In this document: piece after piece, positions 11,431 to 25,100 of the stretch | Layout: each line of letters opens with the position of its first letter | How positions within the stretch are numbered: the stretch's first letter is position 1 | Origin: Lutraria lutraria | Lineage: Eukaryota > Mollusca > Bivalvia > Venerida > Mactridae | DNA: 64,000 bases | Direction: 5' to 3' | Assembly: GCA_964023205.1 (NCBI GenBank) | Contig: OZ026843.1 | Span: 8,417,029 to 8,481,028 of the forward strand | Translations under genes and position numbers: made by a program | The notes under the pieces: model-generated | The model's database searches: none | The model's input: only the letters and a program-made list of their open reading frames with translations | Told to the model about the DNA's origin: nothing

Positions 11431-12921
11431 TAAATATCTAAATGATTTTTCGATTCACAGATCTTCCAGGTTTATAATATAATTATACTGTTAGTTGTTC
11501 AAATATGACATTGTATTCATGTGCATAATGTATTTATGAGTTTAAATGTACTATAATTATATACTACGTTGTATATATAAGTACAAATCTGAAATGAATT
11601 AATAATTATGATAAAATTTGAAGGATTATTACAGAATGTTTAGTAATTGATTTTTTTTCAAAGCAGGTGAGGAAATTGCAATTAAATAGGACAGGCATTT
11701 ATTTAATTTATGTACCGGTAGGTGTCATTAGTCAAATAAATAATACAGTTGAGTTTTTATATGGTGGAGTATTACATTTAAAACCCCTGATATGTTATGG
11801 TCAGTAAGCTATGAACCATTAATAGTACAGGTAACAAATATCAGATTGCATAGACCAGTCGTCTACAGAAGTGCTGGCAGGAGTCATATAGTAGCAGATA
11901 CATTTGTATACACATGTAATTTTAATATACTTAATCGTCTCATCTATATTATGGAGCATATTTTTTACATTTATTATATAGAAAAATTAAGCACTAATGG
12001 GACTGCATAGATCACAAAATTATCATATCATTGAAGGATCTTTTACACATGTATTTTATTCAATTATGATCATGTAACACTGTTTTGTACATAGAGTCAT
12101 CATTCTATGTATTGTATGACATATTTACATATTTTATCTTCAATAACAGGAAATTATGATACAACTTTGTGCACAAACAAATTGTTTTTTTCCGTAGTCA
12201 GCATCAGCAAAATTTTATCATAACAATCACTGTTTTTGAAGACATAGATCAAGTCATGAAGTACTTTTAGTAGCATCTACCCAGGAAGATTTATGCTGAC
12301 ACATAAATTATTAATAAAATAAAAAGTAGCTTATTTTGTGTGAACTCTATTCTGTTTGTCAAACAGTTTTGAATTTGTATCTTGCGTAAAATTTGAAAGT
12401 CAAATTTTATATCAAAGAAGATATAAAATCTTCTATTACAAAATCCTACCCCTCGTAACGTTATGATAATTTAGGGGATAAATATGTTAATTTCGTTAAA
12501 TAATATACCTATCAGACAATCTTCAGCAGTACTTAAATAGAAAAAACAGCAGTATCTTAAAGCATATCAGTCCTATGTCAATGATCCTATATGATCCTAT
12601 GATACAATCACTTATAAGAAATCTTATGATAGGCATAAATGATGGTATACCATTTTTATAGCAAGTCATAAGTCAAGTGCTTTGTAAATAATTAGGTCTT
12701 GTCTTATTTTCAATACAGCCTTTAAATGGAATTATATGTGAATAAAAGAACATAATTATACTGAACCGAAACCTTATGTAAATTTACAAGTTGTAACAAA
12801 CAATGCCATTAAGTTTTGAATTAAGGTCATTGAATCTGAACTTTTATACTGCGATTATTGGTACACATGTACTACTATTTACCAAAACATTTCAAGTACT
12901 GGTTGCATTAAGCAGAAATGC
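11431..12921. other. gene-free AT-rich stretch
   Basis: Nothing recognisable apart from short AT runs. Confidence 0.5.
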
Positions 12922-12925
12922 TTAA

Positions 12926-13142
12926 CCCATTCGCTGCCAGACACATATTGCTACTTTCTAGTGTATTGCTAGGGAATTTTTAAGAAATCTGAGCTTATTT
13001 TGCCAATTACCAAATGGGTATACTGTTCGCCATCATGTAGCCAAATATGTGGAAATTTGTGAAGACGGGTATACCCGTCCCATTGGCAAATATGCAGAGA
13101 TTTGTGCATACCGGTATGCCTGTTTCATTGGCAGCAAAAGGG
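12926..13142. mobile_element. piggyBac-style MITE flanked by TTAA
   Basis: TTAA at 12922-12925 and 13143-13146. The ends are CCCATTCGCTGCCA and TGGCAGCAAAAGGG. The interior repeats attggcaaatatg/gccaaatatgtgg and a gggtatacccg palindrome. TTAA duplication with CCC/GGG ends is the piggyBac signature. No transposase. Confidence 0.72.
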
Positions 13143-13146
13143 TTAA

Positions 13147-13950
13147 AGAAATGAAATATGAGCACAATTGATCAAGAGAAATGAAGCTACTCAAAATAAA
13201 AATAGAGCTAAATACTATATCATCACTTGATTATGCATCACACATGAATTTTAAAGAAATTGCAGGAAAAGGTACTCTTTTTGTAATATAAACTACATAT
13301 ATATTTTTTCCTGAATTTGCCAATCGTAAATGATTGTGTCCTTGATACATGTATAATACTGTTCTACAAACTAATCAAGTGTTTAACTAGTACAATGGTG
13401 ACATTATTAAAGAGTAGTACTCTAAAATTACATTTGATGCACCTTTTGTAATTTAATCTTATTATTACAATATTAAACTGATTAATGTATACATGTGTGT
13501 GTTGGTCATGTTGTATATAAAATGTTTCTGTAAGTAATGAATTCAAGATTTCACTACATTAAATTTTACAAAATAACTAAATTGATTTTACAGTATTATT
13601 GCTTCACTTAGTAACCAGGCAAATATGGGGATAAAACAAATAAATTATGCTACATGGATTTCAAATATAAATTTATGTAATATACTTCATGAGTTGAATT
13701 GCTACATTTTATTCAATCATTAAAATGGTGGTTGATGCTTTGAAACTTCAAAGACTTAATGTATCATTATGTTGCATAAATCTGTGATTTATTTCAATTT
13801 TTGCATCAAACTTTCAAGTAGATTAAGTAGATCCTGATTTATTTATAAATGCTTCAGTAGTGTCCAGCCCTGACCTGTAATCCTCATGTATCTAAAAGTG
13901 ATAATTATCAAAGTTGTGAGTAACTACAGAACTGTAATCCTGATTTATAT
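13147..13950. other. gene-free AT-rich stretch
   Basis: Nothing recognisable. Confidence 0.5.
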
Positions 13951-14187
13951 TTTGTTTGTTTCATCGGGTATTATGCCCCTTTGTCATATGAGGCGGACAG
14001 TTCACCTAACCATAATTCCTGGGAAGAACCAGTCCTAGAGTCCCATCCTCTGTAACCAACTGCCTACTTTCTCACATAAAGAGATATGATCGGTAGCTGG
14101 GCTCGAACCCACAACCCTCCATCAGTGAGAGGTTACAGTGATTTGAAGTCAGCAACTTTAACCACTCAACCATAGAGGTGGGTCCCT
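13951..14187 (-). repeat. tRNA-derived SINE, nearly complete, minus strand
   Basis: Reads on the minus strand from 14187: tatggttgagtggttaaag (A box, 14174-14156), gctgacttcaaatcac, gggttcgagccc (B box, 14110-14099), then a body with gtgagaaagtaggcagttgg and tggttcttcccagg, and a gaaacaaacaaaat tail at 13962-13950. The head resembles a type II (Ser/Leu) tRNA. This head-body-tail order is typical of molluscan SINEs. Not a working tRNA: the stems are imperfect. Confidence 0.75.
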
Positions 14188-16396
14188 GATTTACCAACCA
14201 GTTATTATTGTTTTATATACCGGGTATATGTATCTCCTGGCCTGATGCAGTTCCTTACTAGAATAAATACTGATCATCTACCAGTATTAACAACATCCTT
14301 ACTCCACTGCAAACCTTCCTTCCCTCATGATGTGTGAATTCAGAGCTAGAAGACAAATCCCTTTAGATGTAATTAGTCACATTTACTGTTTATATAATAT
14401 ACAATATTAAATATGTTTGCATATTTAGCTAACTTACAAATGTTAATATAGAAATGTGTACTATATATGTTTACTTCCATGTCATTTGTTGATTATGTTT
14501 ATTTTTGTATATGTAAATGATGACGAGCCATGACTCATCTCTTGTATCAAGTATCTGTTCTTGAACAGAAACAAACAATATATGTGGGCCCCTACTTCTC
14601 AGTCTTGTACTGAACTCCAGGAGCTAACACAATAGGCAAACATGACCTCGGAGGCAGAGGTTTGATGGACCACGTCCAGCTTCATGAATTTTGAAGCATT
14701 ATCACAAATAAAAAATAATTCTTTAGTTTTGACAAAATTTATTTTCTTGTCACTGGTGCTATATTTAAATCTTTCATTCACAAAATATGTACATGACAAA
14801 AAGTATGTTTTTATAAGTATGATGTAGCAATATTGTACACAAATGCTGAGCAAACCTGCAAGTAATAACAAAATATTTTTGTCAACAAGTTCAGATTTAA
14901 ACCAATGCATTTCATGAACACAAAAATGGTAGCGTATTTAAAAGACTAGACCAAAGTATTGGTGAATACAAGAATTGGAAAATGAACACTTTTGTAATGA
15001 GTATGTCTTTCTTGAAATGAACACAATATGAAGTAACATATAACAAGTTTTAAAAATCAATTAACAGAAACAATTAACTGTAAAAAACATCAAATAAAAA
15101 TAATCATGACCAATCATTTTTTAAATTAAAGGAAAAATTCGAAAAAAAAATAAAATAAAAAACAATTTTAAAGCCATTATGTGCAATTTGTTTCAGAGAT
15201 TATTTTCACATGAACACATTAAAAGAAAATATTGCAGTGATATTTTACAAAAACACACTAACTTATGATGTTAGAACTCACAGGCACATATTTTCAAATA
15301 ACACAATGAAGTTTATTAGATGTTAGCACTGAAATCTTATTCGCAAGTTTAATAATATATAACTGCTATGATTATGTGAACATTCAACAAACAATAATTA
15401 TAAGAACAAATAATTATAACAGTCTCATAAATGAAGAAGTTGCACGTAACAAAAGGCACCTGTAATCTTCATTATTTAATCTGTTCAAACGAAATCATTT
15501 AAACTATAAGTTGAATGAATTAACTTCTGAGTGATGCCTGGTAACCATGTTTCTGATAAGATATAAAATTCTAAGAATTATGGCACCGATCACAATTGCG
15601 TAACACACTCCTGGGTTTTCATCCTATGTTTATTGAATCTATTGCAAGTGAAAAATCTAATTTGGTTATAGTAAAAAAATACAAAAAAAAAACAACAATA
15701 CATGGTAAAAAATCATATAGAAATGAGATTACTACTAAATGAACACATCACTAATCATCAAATGCAAGTTGTGGCTTATGTAAATATATCATACAATATT
15801 ATTTTTAAACTCTTCATTCTAATGACACGATTAAAATGTGAATGTTTGAGTTATCAAAAAGCATGAACAATTGATTCATTTCTAACAATGAAATAAAATA
15901 TTTTCTCATATTATTCCATACAAAGTATTTCATTTCGTTAAAAAAAGAAATTTTTTTAAGAAATAAATGATAAAAAGTTAGACTTACCGAACAAGATTTA
16001 TTAATAATTTGAAAAAAAATTAATAAGCAATTAATAAGCAATTATTACATCTAAATGAAAAAATTCGTATCAGCCTATCCTATGTTATAATCATACAAAA
16101 TTAAATAAAAATGATGTGAATAATTTTGTAAATAGTTGATAGTTTAATAATGTACAGAAATGAGATCAAACAATTAAAGAAAACATAACTCAATTAAAAT
16201 TTCTAAATTTAACGAAGCAGTAAAGAATACTAATTGAAATGGAGGAATTCTAACAAATTTTGAATCATAAAATCATTTATAAGAAGGCAATAAATCAAGG
16301 ATATTTTACATGTAAGTTTGTTTGGGTTGACCAAGACCATGGAACTAAAAAAGCAAGGTATTCTACAATACAAATATAAATTATTAAATAATATCT
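14188..16396. other. gene-free AT-rich stretch
   Basis: Long A/T runs. The minus-strand frames at 14599-14910 and 15814-16041 have no family resemblance. May be downstream flank of the ETS gene. Confidence 0.45.
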
Positions 16397-16397
16397 A

Positions 16398-16576
16398 CAG
16401 TCAAACCTGGGAATAAAGATCACACTTGGGGAGACTCATTAAAAATAGGCTACACTGCAATAAATTGGTCAAACTGCGCTAAATTGGTAAAATCAAGAAT
16501 TTCAAAATGACAAAAGATTTATGAAATTTGGGGTATGTTTTTGTTTTGGCCAAGATCGAACAACCAGGTTTGACTG
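16398..16576. mobile_element. TA-flanked MITE with CAGTCAAACCTGG ends, best-kept copy
   Basis: TA at 16396-16397 and 16577-16578. Ends are CAGTCAAACCTGG and CCAGGTTTGACTG, a perfect 13-bp terminal inverted repeat. Internal motif taaattggtcaaactgcgc. No coding capacity. Tc1/mariner-type by target site. Confidence 0.85.
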
Positions 16577-18802
16577 TAATTAAGAAAATATATGAAAATA
16601 AGAAGCACTATAAGCCTATACTGTACAAACACTATGATATCCAATAAAACAGACTATAACACATCTGTGTATTTCATCTACCTCAAAAAACATGACTTGT
16701 GTTGTAAAAATGTTCTGATTAAAGGCACATTCACACATGTTCAAGTAACATAGAATTAAAAGAAAACTGGAAAAAACTAAATATACATAAAGGAAGTTCC
16801 CCAGTAGATTTAAATGAATTAATGTATGGCATAAATTGACAAGAATATGATCAAATGATGATTATGCAAAATTTAAAGATGGCACTCGTTTTCAATAACT
16901 TGCCATACCAAACAATTTATATCTTATACCACATTGTCATGTTAAAATGCAGAATAAATCTTATTCTTGAATTATCTATGATAAGGCACACAGTCATATA
17001 AAGTGCTACTTATTAGCATTATAATGAACATAAATAATGCACTTTTAAATTTACATAGTATGAATATTCAAGGAAAGCTCCACTGATATTGTTTGAGATT
17101 CTGCTATTAAAGAACAAAGCACTTTTCCATAAACAAGGCACATTTTACATAGAAACAGTAGTTCAGATATTCATGATATGACACATTTGTTTATCCTGTT
17201 CAAATGGAAATCAGGCCAATAATGCAAGAGTAGAAATAGCCGTAAGTAAATCATTTATTGTATGAATTTATTAATTAGATAACCAATTAATAATAAAATG
17301 AATTGGTATTCACCACTTAAACCAATTAAGACTTTTCAAAGAAGACTGTCATTGTTTGATCTGCCATTGAAAATAAAGTGCTTGCATTAAAAGTTAAGTA
17401 ACAGCAATCTGCTTGAAAATAATCAAAATTAAAAACTAAATACATTTGTAAGATCTTTTTATACTTTAATAAGCTTGACATAAAATGTGTGCTACATCCT
17501 CAGTAAATGTTAAAGAATCTGAAAAGATGATTTCAGTGATGTTTAAAAAAATCATTATGATTTTATTCAAATAATGGTATACAATATAATAAAATTAATT
17601 CATATTTAAGTCTAGGCATAATATCCACTTACAGCAAGAATCAGATTTACGCCCTATCATTATTATAGTACATCTTTCATTTAAGACAGATTAAGTTTCT
17701 GTCTCTAGAAATATCTCTATATAAATATATAGTTAAGCAATTTACATAAATATACATAATAGCTTTCGTACTTATTTGTAATAGATTCAAACTGTAAATA
17801 ATCTGATGAAAAAAAATAATACAAAAGCAGCTAGATTTAGCCAAGATGTTACTTAAAATAGAAAGATCTTATAACAGTCAGTATGACCTATATTTAGCAT
17901 CACCGACTGTTGTAGAAGATTAATGAACAGAGAACACGAATATGTCCTGTTTTTTGGCCATCAGGTAAAATGAATCCAGTTTTCCGGTTTTCTTAAAACC
18001 CAACATCCTGCAAGGCCAATGACTTATTTCACAACTTGTTTAAATAATTCATGAGATTACTTTACAAAATATGATTTCAGTAAATATTTTGTATCAAACT
18101 GATGAACAGTTGGATAAAAGCAAATTTACCAAGAGATCTACACACAGATATATCGCTGCTTATATATGTGCCATGATTCAAATGTACAAAAGAAAATTTA
18201 ATGAAAATTATATTTATATAACTATTTACATACATACAAAATATCTTTTTTATCACATTCATTTTAACATTTTCGTTTTTTCTCTCCAATCATCATAAAC
18301 ATGTCTATTTAATACACAACTTGTGTGGCAACCCATCATATTATTCTATGGTCACATTTATGTGGAACTAAAAGCACTCCCCACCAGGCAAAAATCTCCA
18401 CTAACATGATAACCATTCAACACAATGCCTGATCTATCAATTACCTATCTCAACAAGAACAGCAGTATTAACTGAACTAAACATACACAAGTGAAACTGT
18501 ATATAAGAGCACTTAGTTAACATAAAACTTCTCTCAAAATATATATCAGTCATGGGTCAAACAATACCCGAGATGCTGCCATTTTGCAAAAAATATTCAT
18601 TGTGGACAAAAGCATGTTTCCGTTTCTCCATCAAATATCATGGGCCAAGCATGCTTCGCTATACACTATTACTCTCATCGCTTAAAATACCGTCACAGAT
18701 AAAGTGTAAGCATCAAACAAGGAACTTCTAATCATTAATATGTTATTCATTATTGAGTTCCCTCCTCTTGCTGACCCCCTTTTAACCTTCACATTTGACC
18801 TT
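16577..18802 (-). other. probable 3' UTR and downstream flank of the ETS gene
   Basis: Directly downstream of the stop at 18803 no further exon is recognisable. Several AATAAA signals on the minus strand (seen as tttatt on the plus strand near 17572, 17264 and 17242, and others further down) could end the transcript, but I cannot choose between them. Overlapping short ORFs near 18071-18298 on both strands look like chance. Confidence 0.4.
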
Positions 18803-19146
18803 TCACTCATCATCTTTGTCCTTCTGTGGCTTGATATCACACGCCTCCCATAATTCTTCAGGAGTGTATCCCAGGAGGCTTTGGAGATCACAAACAAAAC
18901 GGTAAACATAGCGCTTCCCAGCAGTTTTGTGTATAATATGTTTATCATAGTAATATCTAAGTCCACGGCTCAGTTTTTCATAGTTCATCTTTGGTTTGTT
19001 CTTGCGAATGCCCCATCGTCGGGCCACCTCGTCCGGGTCAGATAATTTGAATTCCCAACTATCGCCAGTCCAACTGATGAAATGCTGACATGATTTATCT
19101 GTAAGTTGCTCCAACAAAAATTGCCACAACTGGATTGGTCCACTAC
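18803..19146 (-). CDS. ETS gene last coding exon: complete ETS DNA-binding domain
   Basis: Encodes residues 506-619 and the TGA stop at 18803-18805. It begins [20 protein letters not shown], nearly the vertebrate ETS1 wording. The acceptor is tttacag at 19147-19153. The winged-helix ETS domain spans about 509-593. The recognition helix carries SRGLRYYY with arginines R566 and R569, the pair that contacts the GGA core in this family. [20 protein letters not shown] follows, then a C-terminal helix region with an acidic/lysine tail (PQKDKDDE), as in ETS1/ETS2 where flanking helices take part in autoinhibition. The whole domain lies in one exon; vertebrate ETS1, as I recall, has an intron inside the domain, so an intron may have been lost or gained. 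Identification is very secure. The splice start is supported by frame and phase with the exon ending at 19412. Confidence 0.97.
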
Positions 19147-22100
19147 CTGTAAATAGAATATAATGAATTGATTTATTATTAGTAACTGTTTGTTTCTTAA
19201 CAAAAGCAGTATTTTCAATATGGTTTTATATAATCAAAGTTATTGTAATCTTACAGATCGTAGTCAAAGGGAGATCATTTACATACTTATGATCATTACA
19301 ATCTCCACTAGATACTCAACAACAATTTTAAGCAACACAAAGAAGATGAAACAAAACAAAAGTTTATTTAAATGAAAGAAAGTATACATTCAACTTAGTA
19401 CAATATTTTACCTGAATAACCAGCCAATGCTGCTGCTTGTATCATGGGTTTTCCTTCACCATTTTGAGGTCCCATGTCCCCTAGGTTCAATAAGGGATGG
19501 TACCCAGCTCGTGACATGTTCGTTCTGAGATCAGTCGGGGACCATGTTCCATTTAGGTCTCGACAACCGGGATAATCATGATGGGACCAAGGAATTTCCG
19601 TTTTTATACTGGGAACCATTTGAGGGTACTGATGCTGGGCCTCAAAGTAACTCTCTGTCTGGGGCTGTGAGTGGGCCTCAGGTGGAATATACTGACCTGG
19701 AAAAGTCAACAAAAAGAACTAAGTAAAAACATTCTGTTATAGGATTCTAAGCTCTTTTGACTATTTATCAGTTTTTATCAAATTCATATATCAAGATTTT
19801 ATCATCATGTGCAGAATGCAGAATTTCAAACAATGTAGTAAAGAGAAATGCTGTGAAATGCATTTAGTTAAATTGTTAGTCAGTTAAAATATTAACAATA
19901 TTCATATTGAGGTACAAAATTAAAGAACAATTGCAAGCTTTATTACCTCTACACATGTTCTTCAATGGTGGAGGTCGGAATTTCTGTTCTTGCATCATGG
20001 GATAGAATTCAGTCGGACTCTGGTCACCGTAGTAACCTTGATGAACATCGTCAAGACTCTGATAATTGTCTTCATACCCGCCTGAGACATCACTTAATGC
20101 TTGCATGGAGTCAGAGAGTTGTGTCTGATACTGACCTGAAAATCAATCAATCATTCCATCAAAATAGTTCTAAATCTTGATTCAGATCGACGATAATTTC
20201 TCTTAATTAAATATAAATCTGTGCACTGAATTCTGGGTAACCAAGTAACCAGTACAATGTATCATGGTGGTAACACACGAATCCCCTAAGTTAAAACTGT
20301 TAACAATACATCAAAGAGTATGCGACAAAGTTTAAACCTTGCTGACACAATAGAAAGAAAATGAAATGTTAATATGTATTGTGACGACATAAAATAGTCA
20401 AATGAAATCACGATTAATGCCAGTTACATCTACGACTAAACAGACATCACTTTCACTTGACACTTACATAACAGCAAGACAAGATTTTATCTTCACGATG
20501 AGAATACGGACAGATTTAAACCATTCGCGTCATAATACCGGCCATTATCTATTGTAAAATAATAATTTAATGATATTGATATGCATATCATTACAAATCA
20601 CCATATAAAACTGTTCTCGCTGCCATCTGCTTCATTAAAAGACATATAATATCCAGTAGACAAGTGGGTGGCATCTATTAGAATAACGAGCCATCAACCT
20701 AACGAGCATTTTGTTGAATCGTAATCTAACATGTAAATTGCTTTTTAAGGTTTTGAATGAAGAGGATATTGTACTTACATTTATTCTCTGTGAATGGGTT
20801 CTGTTGACTCGTAGGTACTGGAGGAGATATTTGTTCTGGTGAACTGTTGTAACCTGGAACAATTAGGGTGTAATTGCTTAATTTCGTTAAAATATGAATA
20901 GAGAAAAGAATAATTGATTAATGAGATAAATTACTAATCTAACTAAAATCTCACGGTATCAAATTTGATTTTTTCAGAATACATTCTTTACAACTGGTTT
21001 TCTCCAAGACACTGGGCTATTAATTTATATTCATTCATATCTATTTATTAGAAAAATATCAGATATTACTTAAACCATTCATAACAATTGCGTTAAAATT
21101 AATAACATGTTATGTACAGTTTTATTGACATAACCACTACTCTAATTTGTGTTCATCTTTGAATTTAGTCTTATAATCAAGCCATCATCCATGGGCTTGA
21201 AATTTTAAAACCTATTATTTTAAAATCCTCTAATAATTCATTAAAGTAGTAAGTTACTAGGATTACTTCTTTACAACATAAAACAAAATGAAGATGACGT
21301 GAAAACTGTGTATACCTTGGTTAAACATATGTGGCTCATCACGACTAGTGACTGTGAATTCAGGCATGCAAACAGGTTCACTATATGTGGAAGGTGCATT
21401 ACACAGTGAATTGTGTTCTTGTACCACCTCTACAAAAATATACAAAACAACAAATAACTAAACTGCATTTTCTGCACACACACACATAACACTAGATAAC
21501 AACAAAATATCACAACATGCGAACAAACTAGTGATAAAAATACCCTAACACAATCATGCAAAAATGAAAGTTCAGTGATCATTCACAAACTGACCAATTC
21601 ATACAAATCAATGCAATTGTCTCCCTTTAAAAATGAAAGTAACATGATTTAGCTCCCTTACTTTCCCAGATTCATATAATTACCTACACCATATCTTTGA
21701 ATGTGTGAGTCAGTGTGAAATAAATGACAAATGAGCAAGAGAGATATATATTTCACTCATGAAAGATGTACTCCGTTGTATGTTCACAAAAGAAAATAGC
21801 AAAAACATCTTCTTTGTTCCATGAACACAGATGGGGTCACATACTTGCAAGTTAAAAAATGTCAATTTTTTCCACTGGGCTTCATAAACTTGACTTAAAT
21901 AATAAATATTTCCTCTCTCATTAATGTCAACTTTCCAAGTCCCCTTTTAACTCAAGATTTTACAGTACTCTATACCATCTTTTGGTACATAGCATTTCTT
22001 CATTTGTTTGTCCATGGTAATTTTCACAGCAATGTACTGAATACAGGTACAAAGTCAACTTGGTACTCAAGCAACAAAAATGCAATATTTAATGGTTTGA

Positions 22101-25100
22101 ATGACAACAGATGAACGGTATACATAACTTTGGGTGGTATTTGATAAGTAAGTTAATGTGCATTATCTATAATTGCAGCAACTGTTGGAGACTGCCATTA
22201 AAATGAATCTACGAGTGTTTATAACAGTAAATGTCTGTTATATGCGACAAAAACAGGCGTCATACCAATGTATATACACATAAATGTTGGTTATATGACA
22301 ACAGGGCAATAATTTTCAAATTGGTCCACTTTATGATTAATTTCTACTCATTAATTAAAGTCTACAAAAATATTCTTGAAACAAAAGCATCCACAGTTTA
22401 TTTACTGCGCCACAAAGGGTCGTAATGAATTATTTCAACTTAGTTCCAAAAAAGAAACATTTATAATTCTTTTGCATAATAATTTTGGACATTTTGCAAT
22501 TTTCTGTTCATTGTTCTAAATTTATTTTTGTGTTCAACTACAGTCTACATACAAGAAAATTTTGTCTGAATTTTACATATTCATATTATTCTAGCAAAAA
22601 AGCTAAGTAAGACAATATATGATACAAGAATAGGTAGTTTGTTAACACCTTGTTATATCATAACATAAATTACCAAAAGTTGAAACCAGGAAATTTCAAA
22701 ATTTCATTTAAACCATACTGATTTTACAAAAGTAATGCCTTATCAAGTATCATCCATAGTGATATAAAAAATGTACTTCGTGTATTTTATAAAAAAGTTT
22801 TTTTCTATTTTTCTTTTTTTATCATGGCAACAGCTAAAAATATCTAAAAATAAAGTTTGTCAGTTTTCAAGGATTTTGTCATCTAAAATATGACCCTAGT
22901 GCATCAATTACTTCAAAAAGGATAAAAATGAACCAGATATTTACATAATATGCATTTAATTAAATATTAATTATGTAAATGAAAACCTTGATTCATGACC
23001 GACTTATTTTTGTTACAATTTAACATAAAATCAGGAGTTAATTGCATGACAAAAGAGATGTGTACCATAATTCGAAAAAAAAAAATATACTAGAAATATA
23101 TTTATAATTCAAGGTGGAAACCTACTTTAGTATAAAATATTGGAATCCAAAAATGAGGACTAAAATTAGTATAATGCAGGTTCTAAATCACAACACACCA
23201 AAACAACAATTCTAGAAAAATATTTTACCTTTCTGTAGAATATCAAGATGTTCCCACAGTATGTCTCCCATGAAAGGTGGGGCCAGCTTCAGGAACTTCT
23301 CCTTCTCCATTTTGCAAAGTTCACTGCCTCGCATGGCAAAATTATTGATATTAACGCCTTCCAGGGTGAATTCGTTAATTGCCCAGTTAAGCCACTGAAC
23401 AACCTGATTCTCGTTCCACTGCATAGGATCTACAGAGAGAATTTAAAAAATCTGAATAACTCACGTTAAAGTAGTAAAAGAAATTTGAAACCTTGAAAAA
23501 TGTTATATTCTATATATTCAAACGACGACAACAGAAAATAATTTGATCCCAAAATTATTCTTTTATTTATCAACAGCAGCATGTATATCCTGATTAATTG
23601 TGAATTGAGAGTAACTTGAATAAACAACTGAATTTATGCCTAGATTTTCCTATCACATTTGACTTAGATTTTCCTACATTTACATTTAACAAAATATCTT
23701 GAAATAAAAACCACTTTTTGTAAAATAATTGGGATTGTCTTACATGTATTCAAATTTTCAAATTGTGTCCACTCAAATGATTAGTTTACAATTTCATCAA
23801 ATAGTAAATAATCCTGACTAACATCTACAACAAGTCTTAAAACTTTAATTATCAACACTGATCTTTTCCACTACTTTCATTATAACAAAATCCTTAAGAC
23901 AAGATTACCAACACCTAAATTTGTGCATGAACAAGCTATGATCAAAGCATGGCATACAGAATCAACATTCATTTTGTTCTATCCTATCAAGCAGTCAACT
24001 GGACACATTAGAAAGCTGTTATGGGAAACTTCTATAAATTTGTTAAATGGCAATTGCCATTTTAAGATGATTTACCATTAATACAATATGGCCATGAATG
24101 CTCCCATAGGCCCGATGTTATTCTAACAAAATATTGAAACCAAATACTTTTAATTTAGAGACACTGCAAGTCATTTTCAATCTCGGTGCTTCCATTATTT
24201 TAAAAGCAATAATATTGTAATCATCGACAGAGAAATAAAAAACATCAGCACACTGAGCTTCTGTTCATGTAATCAGGTTTGACGAAACCACTAAGCAATT
24301 ATCTCGAGCTATCAATTGCGCAGCAGTTATATACCAAACAATACTCCCAGAGGGAAGAGCTACCTGTATGCAATATTGTAAATTGACCACAAAAATTTGA
24401 ATATCTCTCATTCAATATGATTTCCAATCATCTTAAGTTACTATACATCATCCACTAGATTACCTGGATTGAAAAACCCACAAAATGAACTAATTCCCTA
24501 GATGTTCGTTATGAAATCACATAGCATTGTGGCCTACCATTCCAAGTCAATGAAAACCCAATCTCCTTTATTCCATTTACAAATTCTGTAGTGATGGACC
24601 TTAATTGACTAAATCCATGTTTCTCGATTATCACTATTATTTCAATAAAAATTAATTTGATGGGAAAATACACAAAAGCACATAGCAATGATATTTAAAT
24701 GTTGTTCACGGCTGTTGTTACTCCAACAATTTATTCTCATTATTATCATCCAGACCTGGTTTTCAAAAAGGTTACAGTGATAACTATGAAATGTTAGCTC
24801 GTAAATTACCATAATGACAAGAATTCTGTCATGTATTTGTATAGATTCTACACCCTGTATACAGACCCTGTAGCCAGCAGTTGAATAAGGTTTAAGTTCA
24901 TTTCGTGCATTATTCTGATTTACCAAATCAAAACAAAAAAGTTTTCGTGTTCCACTAAACGTTTCACAAAAAGTAAATAAGGCAATAATAATTTTCATGA
25001 GAATAACTAAAATATAATTGGTGACACCAGGGCAAAGAAATGAAACAAGTTTATGCATATCTATCTTAGGTTGGAGAATTTTTTGACGGTACCCAAATTG

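Noticed and set aside
14090..14180. functional tRNA with TCA-type loop (possible selenocysteine tRNA)
   Set aside because: Irregular stems, and it is followed by a SINE body and an A-rich tail; typical of a SINE head.
18071..18298. paired 70-75-codon frames on both strands just after the ETS stop
   Set aside because: AT-driven chance frames in the probable 3' UTR, with no conserved motif.
20635..20862. 75-codon minus-strand frame over exon 5
   Set aside because: It is a different reading frame of the exon. The splice-compatible frame is YNSSPEQ..., not this one.
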